From assembly GCA_017466065.1 (NCBI GenBank), contig JAFTUV010000021.1:1-62118 (forward strand): 62,118 nucleotides of DNA, given 5' to 3'. The position numbers and the translations under genes were made by a program. How positions within the stretch are numbered: the first letter of the stretch is position 1; every line of letters begins with the position of its first letter. This DNA comes from Bacteroidaceae bacterium. GTDB lineage: Bacteria > Bacteroidota > Bacteroidia > Bacteroidales > Bacteroidaceae. Positions 51,746 to 59,383 of the stretch are shown in pieces. A model generated the notes under the pieces. The model searched no databases. It saw only the letters and a list, made by a program, of their open reading frames with translations, and was not told the DNA's origin.

Positions 51746-52459
51746 TTAGTAGAGCTTCAAATAAAAGTCTTTCAGCATAGCTGTGGCCTCGGGGCTGTAT
51801 TCTCCCGGTGCCGTTTCCAGAATTAATTTTTCTATTGGCGGGGCTGTGCAGGCCTCTCTTTTGAATTCCACAAGTACTCTTTTTGCTTCTTTGCGCGGGG
51901 TAGTGTGCACGCGGGTAATCCTATGCACCGAAAATCCTTTGAATGTTGCCTGTGAAGCCCACTCGTCGAGAGCATCGCTGGGGATGATTATGGAAATTCT
52001 GCCATCCTCGGCGAGCAGCAGGCTCGCGTTTCTGAAAAACGACTCGGGTGTTAGGCTGTCGTTGTGTCGGGCGAGTGTGCGTTGCTCGTTGTCACATTTC
52101 AAACTTTGGCTGAAATAGGGCGGGTTGCTCACAATCGCATCGAAACGCTCCTCTGCCGTAAAATCGTTAATGTCGATATTTACAATCTCCACTCTCTCGC
52201 TCCAAGGGGAATTTTTTACATTCTCGGTTGCGCGCTGTGCTGCAATGCTGTCAATCTCAATGCCGGTGATTGTGGCTGCCGGGCATCGCTGTGCCGCCAT
52301 AATGGATATAAGCCCGGTTCCTGCGCCAATGTCGAGAATTTTTTTGCAATTATATGTGTCGAACCAAGCACCGAGCAAGCAACCGTCGGTGCCCACTTTC
52401 ATTGCGCAGCCATCCTGCTCGATGGTGAATTTCTTGAACTTGAAATAGTTGTTCGACAT
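51746..52459 (-). CDS. trmN6: tRNA1(Val) (adenine37-N6)-methyltransferase
   Basis: TrmN6 (YfiC) methylates A37 of tRNA1-Val. The 237-residue protein has FKFKKFTIEQDGCAMKVGTDGCLLGAW, the SAM loop ILDIGAGTGLISI (41-53) and the N6-methyltransferase motif NPPY (112-115). It is convergent with the lipid kinase. The stem-loop at 52475-52510 directly upstream separates it from the tRNA-Thr unit. Confidence 0.92.
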   Translation of the reverse strand: MSNNYFKFKKFTIEQDGCAMKVGTDGCLLGAWFDTYNCKKILDIGAGTGLISIMAAQRCPAATITGIEIDSIAAQRATENVKNSPWSERVEIVNIDINDFTAEERFDAIVSNPPYFSQSLKCDNEQRTLARHNDSLTPESFFRNASLLLAEDGRISIIIPSDALDEWASQATFKGFSVHRITRVHTTPRKEAKRVLVEFKREACTAPPIEKLILETAPGEYSPEATAMLKDFYLKLY

Positions 52460-52474
52460 AATTTGAAAAATTAT

Positions 52475-52510
52475 GGAGCTGTGTCAAAATGCAATTTTGA
52501 GCACAGCTCC
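52475..52510 (-). terminator. Terminator of the tRNA-Thr transcript
   Basis: GGAGCTGTG (52475-52483) pairs with CACAGCTCC (52502-52510), and the inner CAAAAT/ATTTTG extends the stem. Read on the minus strand it is followed by ATAATTTTTC, a T-rich tract, so it ends transcripts coming from the tRNA. Confidence 0.65.
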
Positions 52511-52516
52511 ATTAGG

Positions 52517-52625
52517 TTTGTAGGAATTGACAAAAACAAGGCGTTGAGAATTAAGGCGAAAGGAGTGTATAGGTACTCGATTGAGCCTTAATGCCGGTGA
52601 CAACGATGTAGTTTGTTGATTATGA
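52517..52625. repeat. Palindromic intergenic element
   Basis: ATTAAGGC (52550-52557) and GCCTTAAT (52585-52592) form an 8-bp stem with a smaller GAGT/ACTC stem inside. The outer arms (AATTGACAAAAAC near 52526 and GTAGTTTGTTGATT near 52608) are weaker inverted matches. It resembles a short non-autonomous repeat or structured RNA; no coding frame. Confidence 0.35.
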
Positions 52626-52660
52626 CACGCCGCCTTCTTCTTCCTTCTTTTTTTCTTTGA

Positions 52661-52732
52661 GCCGAGTCGGGGACTCGAACCCCGGACCTACTCATTACGA
52701 ATGAGTTGCTCTACCAACTGAGCTAATTCGGC
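52661..52732 (-). tRNA. tRNA-Thr (anticodon CGT)
   Basis: The minus strand folds as a 72-base tRNA: acceptor GCCGAAT/ACTCGGC with one A-C mismatch at the sixth pair, D-arm GCTC...GAGC, anticodon stem ACTCA/TGAGT with loop TTCGTAA (anticodon CGT, reading ACG), and T-arm CGGGG TTCGAGT CCCCG. The 3' CCA is not encoded. It is the last element of a transcript that starts near 53084. Confidence 0.93.
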
Positions 52733-52891
52733 ATTTTCTTTTCTCTCTTCTCCCGAACCTCCTTATTCATCTTTTGGACGAATGAGTTGCTCTACCAACT
52801 GAGCTGATTCGGCATTTTTTCTCTCTTCTCCCGAACCTCCTTGTTCATCTTTTGGACGAATGAGTTGCTCTACCAACTGAGCTGATTCGGC
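52733..52891 (-). repeat. Two tandem units each ending in a tRNA-Thr 5' half
   Basis: The 36-base 5' half of the tRNA-Thr, from its first base to the anticodon, is repeated at 52778-52813 and 52856-52891. Both copies are identical to the tRNA apart from C instead of U at conserved position 8. Each copy is followed, on the minus strand, by a spacer of about 42-45 bases rich in purines (with AAGGAGG). Spacers differ by one base and a short deletion. Units are 81 and 78 bases long and lie upstream of the true tRNA in the same orientation. Confidence 0.9.
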
Positions 52892-52941
52892 ATTTTCTTA
52901 TAGTAATATAGATGTTGCTCCAAGACAACTTTAATCTTTTA

Positions 52942-53070
52942 GCGAATATGTCATCCCGACAGAGCGGAGCGACGAGGGATCTCAAAAACATCGTTGAGAT
53001 ATCTCAGTCGCAATGTTTCTTCGATATGACATCAACCGAACAGTTGTTGGGTCAACTGCTATATTATTGC
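52942..53070 (-). repeat. Dispersed intergenic repeat, copy B
   Basis: This 129-base copy is inverted relative to copy A at 33543-33746 and lacks its internal 80-base insertion. It lies inside the predicted tRNA-Thr precursor transcript, between promoter and tRNA half copies. Confidence 0.7.
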
Positions 53071-53091
53071 ATTTTTTTTAATTTTCTCGCG

Positions 53092-53121
53092 CAAAGATAG
53101 TGATAAAAAGATTTTTGCAAA
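53092..53121 (-). promoter_or_regulatory. Promoter of the tRNA-Thr unit
   Basis: The minus strand reads TTTTG around 53117-53121, then TATCTTTG at 53099-53092, with about 18 bases between, matching the Bacteroidota consensus. It would transcribe through the repeat, both tRNA halves and the tRNA. Confidence 0.6.
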
Positions 53122-53160
53122 ACAATAGCCCGAAAAAAATAATAATAAAATTATCTGCTA

Positions 53161-53351
53161 TTTGTATTACAAATAAAAAATCCTATCTTTGCACATAAAT
53201 TGAATAACAAATGAAAATTGTTTGCCATAATATGAAAAAGCAACTGAAAGGGTGTGAAACCAACACCTCGTTGTCTGTTTTGTCTTGTGACAAGCAAATA
53301 ATGCGTGTGAAATCTCTTTTTTTATGATAGTCGTTTCGTTGAAACGGCTTT
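53161..53351 (+). ncRNA. Short transcription unit upstream of the PurF-like gene
   Basis: A TTTG -33 box (53161-53164), 19 bases, and a TATCTTTG -7 box (53184-53191) form a near-ideal promoter with start near 53199. A hairpin CGTTTC/GAAACG followed by GC and seven T (about 53331-53351) is a good terminator. The RNA of about 150 bases holds a GGTGT/ACACC hairpin near 53250-53268 and a 38-codon ORF. It may be a small RNA or an attenuating leader for the next gene. Confidence 0.45.
53211..53327 (+). CDS. Possible 38-residue leader peptide or small protein
   Basis: ATG at 53211 opens a frame of 38 codons, starting MKIVCHNMKKQLKGCETN and ending KSLFL, closed by TGA just before the terminator hairpin. 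It is about 12 bases after the predicted transcription start. Composition (three Cys, several Lys) is unremarkable; no family is recognised. Its tight fit between promoter and terminator is the only support. Confidence 0.3.
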   Translation: MKIVCHNMKKQLKGCETNTSLSVLSCDKQIMRVKSLFL

Positions 53352-53356
53352 TTTTG

Positions 53357-53364
53357 TATCTTTA
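53357..53364 (+). promoter_or_regulatory. Possible -7 box of the PurF-like gene
   Basis: TATCTTTA, overlapping the end of the terminator T-run, could start a transcript near 53372 for the amidotransferase gene. Confidence 0.35.
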
Positions 53365-53429
53365 CAAAATGAAAACAGAGTGTTGGCACGCAACAGATGG
53401 CTAACTACTTTTTTAATTATACAAACCTT

Positions 53430-55310
53430 ATGGAACCTTTACTACACGAATGTGGTGTTGCGATGATTCGCCTGCGTAAGCCTCTCAACTATTATAAAGA
53501 GAAATATGGAACGTGGGCCTATGGAATGAATAAACTGTTTCTGCTTATGAACAAGCAGTATAACAGAGGCCAACAGGGAGCCGGAATTGCCTGTGTCAAG
53601 TTGAAAGCATCTCCCGGCGAGGACTATATGTCGCGTGAACGCGCCGAAGGCTCCGGTGCAATATCCGAAGTCTTTGCTGCCGCCAATAAAGATATAATAT
53701 CACACCCCAAAGACAAAAAAGGCAACGCCGAATATGCCTATCGCAATTTCGCTTTTGCCGGTGAATTGTATATGGGACACCTGCGCTACTCGGGAACGGG
53801 CCGCACAGGAATGCAGTATGTTCACCCTTTCCTGCGTCGTAACAACTGGCGTGCCAAGAACCTTGCCCTTTGCGGCAACTTCCACATAACAAATGTCGAT
53901 GATGTGTTCCACGAACTTGTATCCCACGGTCAGCATCCTCGTGTACACGCCGATACATACATTATGCTCGAACTTATGGGGCACCGTCTCGACCGTGAAG
54001 TAGAGCGTGTTTTCAAAGAGTGCGAGCAAGAGGGGCTCGAAGGAATGGATATTACCAACACCATCGAGGAGCGTATGGACATATCCAATGTATTGCGCAC
54101 ATCCACTCCTATGCTCGACGGCGGATATGTCTTCTGCGGCATAACCGGTAGTGGCGAAATGTTTACAATGCGCGACCCTTGGGGTGTGCGCACAGCCTAT
54201 TGGTATGCCAACGACGAAATATTTGTTGTAGCGAGTGAGCGTGCCGCATTACAGACCGCAATGAATCTCAAAGCCGACGATGTTATTGAAATGAAGCCCG
54301 GCGAGGCACTTATAATGAACAAGCGAGGCGAGTTGCGCAGCGAAATAATAATACCTCAAAAAGCATTCCTTCCCTGTTCGTTCGAGCGCATATATTTCAG
54401 TCGCGGCAATGATGGCGATATCTACAAGGAACGAAAAATGCTTGGTTCCAACCTTAAAGAGCAGATTCTGAAAGCCATTGGCAACGACCTCGACAATACC
54501 GTATTCTCGTTTATCCCCAACACTGCCGAAATGGCATTCTATGGAATGGTAGAGGGAATGGAAGAGTTCCTGAACGAGTGGAAAATGAAGGAACTTACAT
54601 CGGGCAAGCAGTTCAGCGAGGAGGAAATCCTGAACATAGTGTCGAAAAAAGTGCGTCAGGAGAAGGTGGCCAATAAGGATATAAAGATGCGCACCTTCAT
54701 TACCGCAGGTGACAAACGCAACGACCTTGCCGCCCACGTTTACGACATTACATACGGCACAATCAAGCCCAAAGTCGATAATCTTGTTGTGATAGACGAC
54801 AGCATCGTGCGCGGAACAACCCTTAAACAGAGTATCCTTAACATACTCGACCGTCTGGAACCCAAAAAGATAATTGTGGTATCTTCGTCGCCGCAGATAC
54901 GTTACCCCGACTATTACGGCATAGATATGGAGAAGTTCGACCACTTTGTAGCCTTCAAAGCTGCTCTCGACCTCCTTTACGAGCGCGGCAAGAGAGCCAT
55001 TATCGACCAGACCTACAAGGCTTGTATGGAAGAACTCAAAAAGCCAGACACAGAGCAGATAAACTGCACACGTGCTATTTACAACCCGTTTACCCCCGAA
55101 GAAATATCGGCTAAAATAGGCGAGCTGTTGAAGCCTGTCGACCTCAAAGCCGACCTTGAACTTGTGTTCCAGACTCTCGAAGGCCTGCACGCAGCCTGTC
55201 CCAATCATTTGGGCGACTGGTATTTCAGCGGAATATATCCCACTCCCGGCGGTAACAGGCTTGTGAACGAGGCTTTTGTAGAATACTATGAAACATATTT
55301 GTATAGATAA
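53430..55310 (+). CDS. PurF-like amidophosphoribosyltransferase (long variant)
   Basis: This protein (626 residues from the chosen start) has an N-terminal class II glutamine amidotransferase domain with the catalytic cysteine in HECGVAMIR and MNKQYNRGQQGAG, followed by a phosphoribosyltransferase domain with the PRPP loop LVVIDDSIVRGTT. PurF proper is about 470 residues; this longer paralogue recurs next to carbamoyl-phosphate synthase genes in Bacteroidales, and its exact reaction is not certain. The ATG at 53430 (MEPLLHECG) is preferred because the Cys then lies near the N-terminus as N-terminal nucleophile processing needs; ATG 53397 is possible. carB follows 19 bases downstream. Confidence 0.85.
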   Translation: MEPLLHECGVAMIRLRKPLNYYKEKYGTWAYGMNKLFLLMNKQYNRGQQGAGIACVKLKASPGEDYMSRERAEGSGAISEVFAAANKDIISHPKDKKGNAEYAYRNFAFAGELYMGHLRYSGTGRTGMQYVHPFLRRNNWRAKNLALCGNFHITNVDDVFHELVSHGQHPRVHADTYIMLELMGHRLDREVERVFKECEQEGLEGMDITNTIEERMDISNVLRTSTPMLDGGYVFCGITGSGEMFTMRDPWGVRTAYWYANDEIFVVASERAALQTAMNLKADDVIEMKPGEALIMNKRGELRSEIIIPQKAFLPCSFERIYFSRGNDGDIYKERKMLGSNLKEQILKAIGNDLDNTVFSFIPNTAEMAFYGMVEGMEEFLNEWKMKELTSGKQFSEEEILNIVSKKVRQEKVANKDIKMRTFITAGDKRNDLAAHVYDITYGTIKPKVDNLVVIDDSIVRGTTLKQSILNILDRLEPKKIIVVSSSPQIRYPDYYGIDMEKFDHFVAFKAALDLLYERGKRAIIDQTYKACMEELKKPDTEQINCTRAIYNPFTPEEISAKIGELLKPVDLKADLELVFQTLEGLHAACPNHLGDWYFSGIYPTPGGNRLVNEAFVEYYETYLYR

Positions 55311-55329
55311 AACTCAAAATAACAAGAAT

Positions 55330-58300
55330 ATGAAATCAAAACTGAAAAAGGTATTATTGCTCGGTTCGGGCGCGTTGCGCATCGGCCAAGCCGGTGAGTT
55401 CGACTATTCGGGTTCACAGGCTCTTAAAGCACTCCGTGAAGAGGGCATACAGTCGGTACTTATCAATCCCAACGTGGCAACCATTCAGACCTCCGAAGGA
55501 ATTGCCGACAAAGTCTACTTCCTTCCCGTGGATGTTCATAATGTCGAGGAGATTATAAAGAAGGAACGTCCCGACGGAATCCTGCTCGCATTTGGTGGCC
55601 AGACAGCCCTCAACTGCGGAACAGAGCTCTATCAGCAAGGAATTCTGGAAAAATATGGCGTAAAGGTGCTTGGAACATCGGTCGAGGCCATTATGTACAC
55701 CGAGGACCGCGACCTGTTCGTGAAGAAACTCGACGAGATTCCTATGAAGACCCCCGTGAGCCAAGCAGTGGAGAGTATGGAGGATGCCTTGAAGGCAGCC
55801 CACGAAATAGGCTTCCCGGTTATGGTACGTTCGGCCTACGCGCTCGGAGGCTTGGGAAGCGGTATCTGCCGCGACGAAGAGAGTTTCGTGAAACTTGCCG
55901 AGAGTGCCTTTACCTTCTCTAATCAGATTCTTGTAGAGGAGTCGCTCAAAGGCTGGAAGGAGATTGAATTTGAGGTTATACGCGATGCCAACGACCACTG
56001 CTTCACGGTGGCAAGTATGGAGAACTTCGACCCCCTCGGTATTCACACAGGCGAGTCTATCGTGGTAGCACCCACCTGCTCGCTCACCGAAGAACAGGTG
56101 AAGTTTATGCAGGAAATTTCGGTAAAAGCAATACGCCATTTGGGTATTGTGGGTGAATGTAATATACAATATGCCTTCAATGCCGAGACCAACGACTACC
56201 GCGTAATCGAGGTTAATGCTCGTTTGAGCCGTTCATCGGCTCTTGCATCAAAGGCAACCGGTTATCCTCTTGCCTTTGTAGCTGCAAAGATAGCCTTGGG
56301 CTACACACTCGACCAGATAGGTGAGATGGATACTCCAAACTCGGCCTATAAGGCTCCCGAGCTCGATTACCTTATATGTAAAATACCTCGTTGGGACCTG
56401 ACAAAGTTTGCCGGCGTTTCTCGCCAGATTGGTTCAAGTATGAAGTCGGTAGGCGAAATTATGTCTATCGGCCGCAGTTTCGAAGAGGTGATACAAAAGG
56501 GCCTTCGTATGATAGGGCAGGGTATGCACGGCTTTGTGGGCAACGAGCACACACACTTCGATAATCTCGACGAGGAACTTGCCAACCCCACAGATATGCG
56601 CGTATTCTCGATAGCCTCGGCACTCGAAGAGGGTTACACCGTGGAGCGCATCAGCGAGCTCACAAAGATAGACCCTTGGTTCTTGGGCAAGCTGAAAAAC
56701 ATTGTAGATTACAAGGCCGTGCTTATGGGTTACAACAGCCTCGAAGAACTGCCCGAAGAGGTGCTCCGCGAGGCTAAACGACTCGGCTTCTCCGACTTCC
56801 AGATTTCACGCTTTGTGCTTAAAGAGGAGAAAAATATGGAGGCCGGTAACCTCGCAGTGCGTGCACGCCGTAAAGAACTTGGCATTCTCCCGGCTGTTAA
56901 GCGCATAAACACCGTAGCATCGGAACATCCCGAGCTCACCAACTATCTGTATATGACATACGATGCAAAGGGCTACGACGTGAATTACTACAAGACCGAT
57001 AAATCGGTTGTCGTTCTTGGTTCGGGTGCCTACCGCATCGGTTCGTCGGTAGAGTTCGACTGGTGCTCTGTTAACGCGGTGCAAACAGCTCGCAAGCTCG
57101 GCTACAAGTCGATTATGATTAACTACAACCCCGAAACAGTATCGACCGACTATGATATGTGCGACCGTCTTTATTTCGACGAACTTTCGCTCGAACGTGT
57201 ACTCGATGTAATCGACCTCGAACAGCCCGGTGGTGTAATTGTTTCGGTAGGCGGACAGATACCCAACAACCTTGCGATGAAACTTCACCGTCAGTCGGTG
57301 CCCATCCTTGGAACCTCGCCTCTCTCAATCGACCGCGCCGAGAACCGTCATAAATTCTCGGCAATGCTCGACCAGCTTGGCATCGACCAGCCTGCGTGGA
57401 AGGAACTCACCAGCATCGAGGAGATGGAGGATTTTGTAAACAAAGTTGGTTATCCCGTGCTTGTCCGTCCCTCTTATGTACTTTCGGGCGCAGCTATGAA
57501 CGTTTGTTACAACGAAGAGGAACTCCGTGAATTCCTAAAAATGGCAGCCGATGTTTCCAAAGAATTCCCCGTTGTAGTGTCGCAATTTATGATTGAGACC
57601 AAGGAGATAGAGTTCGATGCAGTTGCACAGAATGGCGAAGTTGTGGAATATGCAATATCGGAGCACGTAGAGTTTGCCGGTGTTCACTCCGGCGATGCCA
57701 CGCTTGTGTTCCCTGCACAGAAAATCTATTTCGAGACAGCCCGTCGCATTAAGAAGATAAGCCGCAGAATTGCGAAAGAGCTCAATATCTCAGGTCCCTT
57801 CAATATTCAGTTCCTTGCCAAGAACAATGAGGTTAAGGTAATTGAATGTAACCTGCGTGCATCGCGTTCGTTCCCCTTCGTATCGAAGATTCTGAAACGC
57901 AACTTCATCGAAACAGCAACACGCATAATGCTCGGTGCACCTTACAGCCGTCCCGACAAGTCGGCATTCGATATTGATTGGATTGGTGTTAAGGCATCGC
58001 AGTTCTCATTCTCCCGTCTTCACAAGGCCGACCCTGTATTGGGTGTGGATATGTCCTCGACCGGTGAGGTTGGTTGCATAGGCGACGACTTTGAAGAGGC
58101 ATTGCTCAATGCGATGATAGCAGTGGGGTACAGCGTTCCCAAGAAGAATGTGATGGTATCTTCGGGTGCGTCAAAATCGAAGGTCGACCTGCTCGAATCC
58201 ACAGCCATTCTTGCGTCGAAGGGATATAATATCTTCGCAACTGCCGGAACCGCAAAATTCCTCAATGAAAATGGAATTAACACAACTCCTGTAATGTGGC

Positions 58301-58551
58301 CCGACGAGAATCCCGATGCCGACAACAATGTAATGCAGATGATTGCCGACCATCGTTTCGACCTCATTATAAACATCCCCAAGAACCACACCAAGCGCGA
58401 GCTTACCAACGGTTACAGAATACGCCGTGCGGCTATCGACCACAATATTCCGTTGATAACCAATGCCCGCCTTGCAAGTGCATTCATTCGTGCCTTCTGC
58501 AAGATTGATGTGAACGAAATGCCTGTAAAGAGCTGGGACGAGTATAAGTAA
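55330..58551 (+). CDS. carB: Carbamoyl-phosphate synthase large subunit
   Basis: CarB makes carbamoyl phosphate from bicarbonate, two ATP and ammonia passed from CarA. The 1073-residue protein has two homologous ATP-grasp halves (VLLLGSGALRIGQAGEFDYSG at the start; VVVLGSGAYRIGSSVEFDWC near residue 560) and the C-terminal MGS-like allosteric domain (VMVSSGASKSKVDLLESTAILASKGYNIFATAGTA). The ATG at 55330 fits the family start; an earlier in-frame ATG overlaps the upstream gene. carA, which normally precedes carB, is absent here. Confidence 0.95.
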   Translation: MKSKLKKVLLLGSGALRIGQAGEFDYSGSQALKALREEGIQSVLINPNVATIQTSEGIADKVYFLPVDVHNVEEIIKKERPDGILLAFGGQTALNCGTELYQQGILEKYGVKVLGTSVEAIMYTEDRDLFVKKLDEIPMKTPVSQAVESMEDALKAAHEIGFPVMVRSAYALGGLGSGICRDEESFVKLAESAFTFSNQILVEESLKGWKEIEFEVIRDANDHCFTVASMENFDPLGIHTGESIVVAPTCSLTEEQVKFMQEISVKAIRHLGIVGECNIQYAFNAETNDYRVIEVNARLSRSSALASKATGYPLAFVAAKIALGYTLDQIGEMDTPNSAYKAPELDYLICKIPRWDLTKFAGVSRQIGSSMKSVGEIMSIGRSFEEVIQKGLRMIGQGMHGFVGNEHTHFDNLDEELANPTDMRVFSIASALEEGYTVERISELTKIDPWFLGKLKNIVDYKAVLMGYNSLEELPEEVLREAKRLGFSDFQISRFVLKEEKNMEAGNLAVRARRKELGILPAVKRINTVASEHPELTNYLYMTYDAKGYDVNYYKTDKSVVVLGSGAYRIGSSVEFDWCSVNAVQTARKLGYKSIMINYNPETVSTDYDMCDRLYFDELSLERVLDVIDLEQPGGVIVSVGGQIPNNLAMKLHRQSVPILGTSPLSIDRAENRHKFSAMLDQLGIDQPAWKELTSIEEMEDFVNKVGYPVLVRPSYVLSGAAMNVCYNEEELREFLKMAADVSKEFPVVVSQFMIETKEIEFDAVAQNGEVVEYAISEHVEFAGVHSGDATLVFPAQKIYFETARRIKKISRRIAKELNISGPFNIQFLAKNNEVKVIECNLRASRSFPFVSKILKRNFIETATRIMLGAPYSRPDKSAFDIDWIGVKASQFSFSRLHKADPVLGVDMSSTGEVGCIGDDFEEALLNAMIAVGYSVPKKNVMVSSGASKSKVDLLESTAILASKGYNIFATAGTAKFLNENGINTTPVMWPDENPDADNNVMQMIADHRFDLIINIPKNHTKRELTNGYRIRRAAIDHNIPLITNARLASAFIRAFCKIDVNEMPVKSWDEYK

Positions 58552-58575
58552 TCCCACTCCTTATATATAATATAG

Positions 58576-58615
58576 AGCCTCCCACAACGCAAATAGCTGT
58601 CGGGAGGCTTTATAA
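58576..58615 (+). terminator. Terminator after carB
   Basis: AGCCTCCC (58576-58583) pairs with GGGAGGCT (58602-58609), followed by TTATAATA. The T-tract is weak but the position fits the end of the carB transcript. Confidence 0.65.
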
Positions 58616-58710
58616 TACTATTTTCTGTGATTTTTTTCTTCGAAACTATTGCATAACTGAAAATAATATCATACCTTTGCAACGCTTTAAGGAAACGCTT
58701 GGAGCTGAAT

Positions 58711-58785
58711 GGTGGTTATAGTTCAGCTGGTTAGAATGTCGGATTGTGGTTCCGAAGGTCGTGGGTTCGAGTCCCACTATCCACC
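58711..58785 (+). tRNA. tRNA-His (anticodon GTG)
   Basis: The sequence folds as a tRNA with anticodon stem TCGGA/TCCGA and loop TTGTGGT (anticodon GTG), T-arm GTGGG TTCGAGT CCCAC, and acceptor GTGGTTA/TATCCAC with one T-T mismatch. The extra G(-1) at 58711 opposite C73 (58785) is the histidine identity element. A terminator follows at once. Confidence 0.93.
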
Positions 58786-58787
58786 CG

Positions 58788-58818
58788 AAGAGAGAAGTTA
58801 ACGCTTCTCTCTTTTTTG
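58788..58818 (+). terminator. Terminator of tRNA-His
   Basis: AAGAGAGAAG (58788-58797) pairs with CTTCTCTCTT (58804-58813), followed by a T-run (TTTTG). Confidence 0.85.
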
Positions 58819-58851
58819 TTTTATTAGTTTGCACTTTGTGTTTTTTTGCGT

Positions 58852-58859
58852 TATTTTCG
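58852..58859 (+). promoter_or_regulatory. -7 promoter box of the TonB-C/pepP operon
   Basis: TATTTTCG followed by C lies 24 bases before the ATG at 58883. Confidence 0.5.
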
Positions 58860-58882
58860 CACCATCCAACAAACAAGCAATT

Positions 58883-59368
58883 ATGCGATTATATATAGTA
58901 ATTCTCCTCGTTCTTCTCTTTTCGGCGAGCCTGTTGGCGCAAACAAAAAAGGAGGATAAAAAAGAAGATATAATAGTGATGCCGCAATATCCGGGTGGGC
59001 ACGAAAAGATGATAGAATACCTTTTCGTGGAAACAGACTATCCTGCCGAGGCATACGAAAAAAAGGAAACAGGTGAAGTGCTCGTAGGCTTCACCGTGGA
59101 AGCCGATGGCTATATCTCAATGGCGCAAGTGCTCAAAGGAGTGTCGCCCTCGCTCGATGCCGAGGCTGTACGCGTGGTTAAGAGTATGCCCAAATGGATA
59201 CCCGGCACACGCAACGGCCGTCCCGTGAGAGCCGAGCTATCAATCCCCATTAACTTTAAACTTATATTGAAAAACAATTACTATAATGCCAAAGCCCTCG
59301 AAAATGGAATAACAAAATCCACGGCACGCGAAAAACGCCGTGCCGCAAAGTGGTGGTCAGGCGAGTAA
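58883..59368 (+). CDS. Exported TonB C-terminal domain protein
   Basis: This 161-residue protein has a cleavable signal peptide (MRLYIVILLVLLFSASLLAQ) and then a TonB-C domain: MPQYPGGHEKMIEYLFVETDYPAEAYEKKETGEVLVGFTVEADGYI, ending in VVKSMPKWIPGTRNGRPVRAELSIPINFKL. It lacks the usual inner-membrane anchor plus proline spacer, so it is a free periplasmic TonB-C protein rather than a full energy transducer; such proteins are frequent in Bacteroidetes. The start at 58883 follows the promoter. pepP begins 15 bases after its stop. Confidence 0.82.
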   Translation: MRLYIVILLVLLFSASLLAQTKKEDKKEDIIVMPQYPGGHEKMIEYLFVETDYPAEAYEKKETGEVLVGFTVEADGYISMAQVLKGVSPSLDAEAVRVVKSMPKWIPGTRNGRPVRAELSIPINFKLILKNNYYNAKALENGITKSTAREKRRAAKWWSGE

Positions 59369-59383
59369 CCAAAAACTTTAAAT

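Noticed and set aside
52778..52891. Additional functional tRNA-Thr genes
   Set aside because: The copies contain only the 5' half up to the anticodon; T-arm, 3' anticodon strand and acceptor 3' strand are missing.
52733..52891. CRISPR array
   Set aside because: There are only two repeat units beside a tRNA, the repeated part is tRNA sequence, and the spacers are nearly identical rather than unique.
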